This document shows, one piece after another, positions 60,405 to 64,000 of a DNA stretch of 64,000 nt; the first letter of the stretch is position 1; each line of letters begins with the position of its first letter. This stretch comes from Stenotrophomonas sp. NA06056 (GTDB taxonomy: Bacteria; Pseudomonadota; Gammaproteobacteria; Xanthomonadales; Xanthomonadaceae). The position numbers were made by a program, and so were the translations under genes. Location of the stretch: positions 2,232,001 through 2,296,000 of the forward strand of contig NZ_CP054931.1 of the NCBI RefSeq assembly GCF_013364355.1, read 5' to 3'. The notes under the pieces are model-generated. The model had not been told where the DNA came from, did not search any database, and saw nothing but the letters and a program-made list of their open reading frames with translations.

Positions 60405-61793
60405 TCAAAGGTCGAACAATTTGCCGGGATTCAGCCGGCCTTCGGGATCAAACGCGCGCTTGACCGCTTTCATCAGCGCGATCTCGGCCGGGCCACGGGT
60501 GCTGTCCAGGTAGCCCTTCTTGACCAGCCCGATACCGTGCTCGGCCGAAATGCTGCCATTGAACCGCGCCAGCACCTGCGCCAGCAGCTTGGTCACGTGC
60601 TCGCACTGGGTCACGAAATCGGCGTCGCGGGTGTCATCCGGCTTGAGCACGTTGATATGCAGGTTGCCGTCACCGATATGGCCGAACCAGACCACATCGA
60701 AATGCGGGTAGGCGTCACCGATCAGCGCCTGGGTCTCGGCCAGGAACGCGGGCATCGACGAGATCCGCACCGAGACATCGTTCTTGTAGGGCTTGTAGCG
60801 CGCCAGCGCCTCGGTGATGCCCTCGCGCAGGCGCCACAGCTGCGCCGCCTGGGCATCGCTGGCACTGATCACCCCGTCACTGACCCAGCCATTGCCCATG
60901 CAGTCTTCGAAGGCGGCCATCGCTGCGGCTTCCTGCGCGTCATCACCGGCAGCGAACTCGGTCACCACGTAATAGGGATGTACTTCATCGAACGGTGCCT
61001 GCGCGCCGTGTGAGAGCACGTGTTCCAGCGCACGGTCGGTGAAGAATTCGAAGGCCTGCAGCTGCAGGCGCGCGCGGAACGCGGCGAACACCTGCATCAG
61101 CACCTCGAAGCTGGGCAGCGCAAGCAGCATCACGTTGCTGGCCGGCGGCGGGTCGGTGAGCTTCACCGTGGCCTCGACGATCACGCCCAAGGTGCCCTCC
61201 GAACCAATCAGCAGCTGGCGGAAGTCGTACCCGCTGGAGTTCTTGATCAGGCCTTTGTTGAGCTCGAGCAGGTCGCCCGTGGCCGTGACCACCTTCAGGC
61301 CGGCAATCCATTCACGGGTATTGCCGTAGCGGATCACCCGGATGCCACCGGCATTGGTGGCGATGTTGCCGCCGATCGAACACGAGCCGCGCGCCGCGAA
61401 GTCCACCGGATAGATGAGGCCATGTTCCAGCGCGGCGTTGTGCAGCGCCTCCAGCGGCATGCCAGCCTGCACCACCAGGGTACGGTCGACCGCGTCGTAG
61501 TCCAGCGCCTTGTTCATCCGCTCCAGGCTCAGCACCAGCTCGCCGTTCGCCGCCACAGCGCCACCGGACAGGCCGGTACGACCGCCGGATGGCACCACCG
61601 CAACGCCCTCGGCCGCGCTCCAGCGCATCACCGCCTGCACCTCTTCGACCGTGGCCGGCAACGCGATCGCCAGCGGCGCCGGCGTCCAGCGCCGGGTCCA
61701 GTCGCGACCGTAATGCTCCAGGTCGGCAGGGTCGGTCTTCAGCTTCAGGCCGGGACAGGCCTGCTGCAGCGAGGCGATGCGGGAATCGGTCAT
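60405..61793 (-). CDS. FAD-dependent D-2-hydroxyacid (probably D-2-hydroxyglutarate) dehydrogenase
   Basis: A 462-aa VAO/GlcD-family flavoprotein. FAD-binding PCMH half: PSGGRTGLSGGAVA, GSCSIGGNIATNAGGIRVIRYGN, GSEGTLGVIVEATVKL; C-terminal FAD-oxidase half with HIGDGNLHINVLKP and SAEHGIGLVKKGYL. It lies head to head with serA, the arrangement known in Pseudomonas where this enzyme removes the D-2-hydroxyglutarate made by SerA and so pulls serine synthesis forward. ATG 61793 used. Alternative substrates include D-lactate. Confidence 0.88.
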   Translation of the reverse strand: MTDSRIASLQQACPGLKLKTDPADLEHYGRDWTRRWTPAPLAIALPATVEEVQAVMRWSAAEGVAVVPSGGRTGLSGGAVAANGELVLSLERMNKALDYDAVDRTLVVQAGMPLEALHNAALEHGLIYPVDFAARGSCSIGGNIATNAGGIRVIRYGNTREWIAGLKVVTATGDLLELNKGLIKNSSGYDFRQLLIGSEGTLGVIVEATVKLTDPPPASNVMLLALPSFEVLMQVFAAFRARLQLQAFEFFTDRALEHVLSHGAQAPFDEVHPYYVVTEFAAGDDAQEAAAMAAFEDCMGNGWVSDGVISASDAQAAQLWRLREGITEALARYKPYKNDVSVRISSMPAFLAETQALIGDAYPHFDVVWFGHIGDGNLHINVLKPDDTRDADFVTQCEHVTKLLAQVLARFNGSISAEHGIGLVKKGYLDSTRGPAEIALMKAVKRAFDPEGRLNPGKLFDL

Positions 61794-61962
61794 GACGGTC
61801 CAGCGCGGTGCGTGAAGAACGGGCAAGCGTGCCAGTGGCTGGGCCCAGCGTCCAGCCCCGCAGCGCCTTCAATAGCTGCAGTTGCAACCAATTGCGCACT
61901 GCACCATGGGCGTTGCGATCTGGCATAGTGGTCGGCCCCTGTCCCACTGGCCGTGCCGCCCC

Positions 61963-63204
61963 ATGTCGCCGAAGAAGACCTCGTTCCCGAAGCAGGATAT
62001 CCGCGTGCTGTTGCTGGAGGGGGTCAGCCAGACCGCCGTCGAGGTGTTCAGCGCCGCCGGCTACAGCCAGATCGAGGCGCATACCAAGGCATTGCCCGAG
62101 GACGAACTGAAGGCGCGCATCGCCGAGGCGCACATCGTCGGCATCCGTTCGCGCACCCAGCTCAGCGCCGAGGTGCTGGCCGAGGCCAAGCGCCTGATTG
62201 CGGTCGGCTGCTTCTGCATCGGCACCAACCAGGTCGACCTGGATGCGGCTGAGCTGGCCGGCATTCCGGTATTCAACGCGCCCTACTCCAACACCCGCAG
62301 CGTCGCCGAGCTGGTGATCGCCGAAGCCATCATGCTGACCCGTGGCATCCCGCAGAAGAACGCCGAGTGCCATCGCGGCGGCTGGTCGAAGTCGGCCAGC
62401 GGCAGCCACGAGGTGCGCGGCAAGACGCTGGGCATCATCGGCTACGGCCACATCGGCACCCAGGTGGGCGTACTGGCCGAATCGCTGGGCATGCAGGTGA
62501 TCTTCCACGACGTGGAAACCAAGCTGTCGCTGGGCAATGCCCGTGCCGCGGCCAGCCTGGACGACCTGCTGGCGCGCGCCGACATCGTCACCCTGCACGT
62601 GCCGGAGACGCCGTCCACGCAGTGGATGATCGGCAGCACCGAGCTGGCGAAGATGCGCCGTGGCGCGCACCTGATCAACGCTGCCCGCGGCACCGTGGTC
62701 GACATCGATGCGCTGGATGCTGCGCTGGCCAGCGGCCACATCGGCGGCGCGGCGCTGGACGTGTTCCCGGTCGAGCCGAAGGGCAACGGCGATATCTTCG
62801 AATCGCCGCTGACCCGCCACGATAACGTGATCCTGACCCCGCACGTGGGCGGCAGCACGCTGGAAGCGCAGGACAACATCGGCATCGAAGTGGCCGCCAA
62901 GCTGGTGCGCTACAGCGACAACGGCAGCACCCTGTCGGCGGTCAACTTCCCGGAGGTGACCCTGCCCGAGCACGCCGACAGCCTGCGCCTGCTGCACATC
63001 CACCAGAACGTGCCGGGCGTGCTCTCCAAGGTCAACGAGATCTTCTCGCGGCACAACGTCAACATTGACGGCCAGTTCCTGCGCACCGACCCGAAGGTCG
63101 GCTATGTGGTGATCGACATCACCGCCAGCGAGGAGCAGGCCAGCGCGGTGCGTGACGAGTTGGCGGCGATCCCGGGCACGTTGCGTACGCGCATTCTGTA
63201 TTGA
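61963..63204 (+). CDS. serA: phosphoglycerate dehydrogenase
   Basis: A 413-aa SerA, first step of serine synthesis (3-phosphoglycerate to phosphohydroxypyruvate), length as in E. coli (410). NAD motif LGIIGYGHIGTQVGVLAE, catalytic Arg/Glu/His in NAARGTVVD, DVFPVEP and LTPHVGGSTLEAQ; C-terminal ACT domain (LLHIHQNVPGVLSKVNEIFSRHNVNI) for serine feedback. It can also reduce 2-oxoglutarate to D-2-hydroxyglutarate, matching the divergent dehydrogenase. ATG 61963 chosen. Confidence 0.96.
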   Translation: MSPKKTSFPKQDIRVLLLEGVSQTAVEVFSAAGYSQIEAHTKALPEDELKARIAEAHIVGIRSRTQLSAEVLAEAKRLIAVGCFCIGTNQVDLDAAELAGIPVFNAPYSNTRSVAELVIAEAIMLTRGIPQKNAECHRGGWSKSASGSHEVRGKTLGIIGYGHIGTQVGVLAESLGMQVIFHDVETKLSLGNARAAASLDDLLARADIVTLHVPETPSTQWMIGSTELAKMRRGAHLINAARGTVVDIDALDAALASGHIGGAALDVFPVEPKGNGDIFESPLTRHDNVILTPHVGGSTLEAQDNIGIEVAAKLVRYSDNGSTLSAVNFPEVTLPEHADSLRLLHIHQNVPGVLSKVNEIFSRHNVNIDGQFLRTDPKVGYVVIDITASEEQASAVRDELAAIPGTLRTRILY

Positions 63205-63206
63205 TG

Positions 63207-63230
63207 GTAGCGCCGGGCCATGCCCGGCGG
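63207..63230. repeat. SMAG single arm after serA
   Basis: GTAGCGCCGGGCCATGCCCG(GCGG): one GCCGGGC-ATG-CCCGGC hairpin with GTAG head, 3 nt after the serA stop. It leads into the tandem array. Confidence 0.75.
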
Positions 63231-63250
63231 AATGCATCCGGCACCACGCC

Positions 63251-63483
63251 ATCCACGCATGGCGTGGAACTACTGGCAATGCGCCATCCACGCATGGCGG
63301 GGATCTACTGGCATCGCGCTATCCACGCATGGCGGGGATCTACTGACATTGCGCCATCCACGCATGGCGTGGATCTACTGGCATCGCGCTATCCACGCAT
63401 GGCGTGGATCTACTGGCATTGCGCTATCCACGCATGGCGGGGATCTACTGACATTGCGCCATCCACGCATGGCGTGGATCTAC
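63251..63483 (-). repeat. seven-copy 35-bp tandem array of SMAG hairpins
   Basis: Units start at 63251, 63286, 63321, 63356, 63391, 63426 and 63461: an exact 35-nt period. Each unit is a 19-nt hairpin ATCCACGC-ATG-GCGTGGAT (or GCGGGGAT), CTAC (the GTAG head seen from the minus strand), and a 12-nt spacer of a few forms (TGGCATCGCGCT, TGACATTGCGCC and similar). Units 3 and 6 are identical. No gene lies here; the surrounding gap 63205-63523 holds only repeats. Confidence 0.92.
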
Positions 63484-63492
63484 CGGGTTGCA

Positions 63493-63516
63493 GTAGAGCC
63501 ACGCCATGCGTGGCTG
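63493..63516. repeat. SMAG single arm before NUDIX stop
   Basis: GTAGAGCCACGCCATGCGTG(GCTG): one hairpin with GTAG head, 8 nt from the NUDIX stop codon. Confidence 0.75.
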
Positions 63517-63523
63517 CCCCCTG

Positions 63524-64000
63524 TCAGCGCGCCAACCACCGGCGCGCCATGCGCTGCATCGACTCGTCCGATTCCGGATCGGCGGCGACTTCGGCCACCG
63601 GCCGCCAGGCCAGCTCCAGCGACTCTTCGCTGAGCACGAAATCCTCTCCGCCCAGCGCGCGGATCACGAAACGCACGTCGTAGTGCCAGTGCCCCGGCAC
63701 GTCCTTGCGTTCGGGAATCCAGTGCTTGTCCAGGTCGAAGATCGCCGGATCGTCCAGCACCAGCCCGGTCAGGCCAGACTCCTCTTCGGCCTCTTTCAGC
63801 GCCACCCGGGCCAGGTCGCGGTCACCGTCGGCGTGGCCGCCCAGCTGCAGCCAGCGCTGCAGCTTGCGGTGGTGGGTCAGGAGCAGGCGCTGCCCATCGG
63901 CGCTGACCAGCCAGCAGCTGGCCGTAAAGTGGCCGGCCAGCCGCTCGCGGCGGAAAGCATCTTCCACATCGTCGATCAATGTGCCGAATTCGGCAGCGAG
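63524..64000 (-). CDS. NUDIX hydrolase, 5' end beyond window
   Basis: The C-terminal 159 or so residues are seen. The Nudix box reads GGHADGDRDLARVALKEAEEESGL, close to the consensus GX5EX7REUXEEXGU but with Asp for the first Glu and Lys for Arg, so activity should be checked. Following core FDLDKHWIPERKDVPGHWHYDVRFVI is typical of family members hydrolysing nucleoside-diphosphate derivatives. A TTG at 63979 could start a short protein, but the frame is open past 64000 (LAAEFGTLIDDVEDAF), so the gene is probably cut by the window. Confidence 0.8.
   Translation of the reverse strand, partial: LAAEFGTLIDDVEDAFRRERLAGHFTASCWLVSADGQRLLLTHHRKLQRWLQLGGHADGDRDLARVALKEAEEESGLTGLVLDDPAIFDLDKHWIPERKDVPGHWHYDVRFVIRALGGEDFVLSEESLELAWRPVAEVAADPESDESMQRMARRWLAR

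Noticed and set aside
63251..63483. CRISPR-like array
   Set aside because: The 35-nt period resembles a repeat-spacer unit, but the 12-nt intervals are near-identical rather than unique, the hairpins match SMAG arms elsewhere, and no cas gene is near.
63152..63683. Open frames across the SMAG array coding repeated HPRMAWIYW / STHGVDLL peptides
   Set aside because: All three frames are open only because the 35-nt unit has no stop codon; there is no ribosome site or homology, and the frames differ from serA and NUDIX genes.

Overview
The window looks like a chromosomal segment from a Stenotrophomonas (S. maltophilia complex, Xanthomonadaceae). The basis is high GC, the rpf (DSF quorum-sensing) gene cluster in Xanthomonas-like order, a SmeYZ-type efflux locus beside its own two-component system, and many short palindromic GTAG repeats (SMAG type) between genes. 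No phage, insertion sequence, CRISPR, rRNA or tRNA was recognised.

Layout. 1-3.8 kb: the first codons of acnB, a VapBC-type toxin-antitoxin pair and acnA. 3.9-10.1 kb: a small secreted protein and a glycine-betaine module (BCCT transporter betT diverging from betI-betB-betA across a perfect 28-bp operator). 10.3-16.4 kb: rpfB and rpfF converge on rpfG-rpfC, giving synthesis, turnover and sensing of the diffusible signal factor with c-di-GMP output. 16.6-24.2 kb: lysS and prfB (with programmed +1 frameshift) are separated by an acetolactate-synthase-like enzyme, an aldehyde dehydrogenase, a 600-bp island of nested palindromes and an XRE/MmyB regulator. 24.3-33.7 kb: a membrane LytTR regulator diverging from an acyltransferase, a VIT/vWA secreted protein, and recJ flanked by two DUF1176 paralogues. 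33.8-41.2 kb: rpfE-greA-carB-(secreted protein)-carA and dapB, all on the minus strand. 41.4-43.8 kb: feoA-feoB-Cys-rich protein for ferrous iron. 43.9-50.7 kb: branched-chain acid catabolism (enoyl-CoA hydratase, VOC protein, HMG-CoA lyase, SDR), a PAS-GGDEF-EAL protein, efpL and a lipoprotein. 50.8-58.2 kb: an MliC-type lipoprotein and the smeYZ pump with divergent smeRy-smeSy. 58.2-64 kb: DUF4105 and DUF2388 proteins, a D-2-hydroxyacid dehydrogenase diverging from serA, a 7-copy 35-bp SMAG tandem array, and a NUDIX gene running off the end.

Together the window combines core metabolism (TCA, arginine/pyrimidine, lysine, serine), translation factors (lysS, prfB, efpL, greA), cell-cell signalling, osmoprotection, iron uptake and drug efflux. 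The most unusual non-coding signals are the nested-palindrome island (21.57-22.17 kb), the 35-bp array (63.25-63.48 kb) and two copies of a long near-perfect hairpin between convergent genes (30.7 and 50.7 kb).
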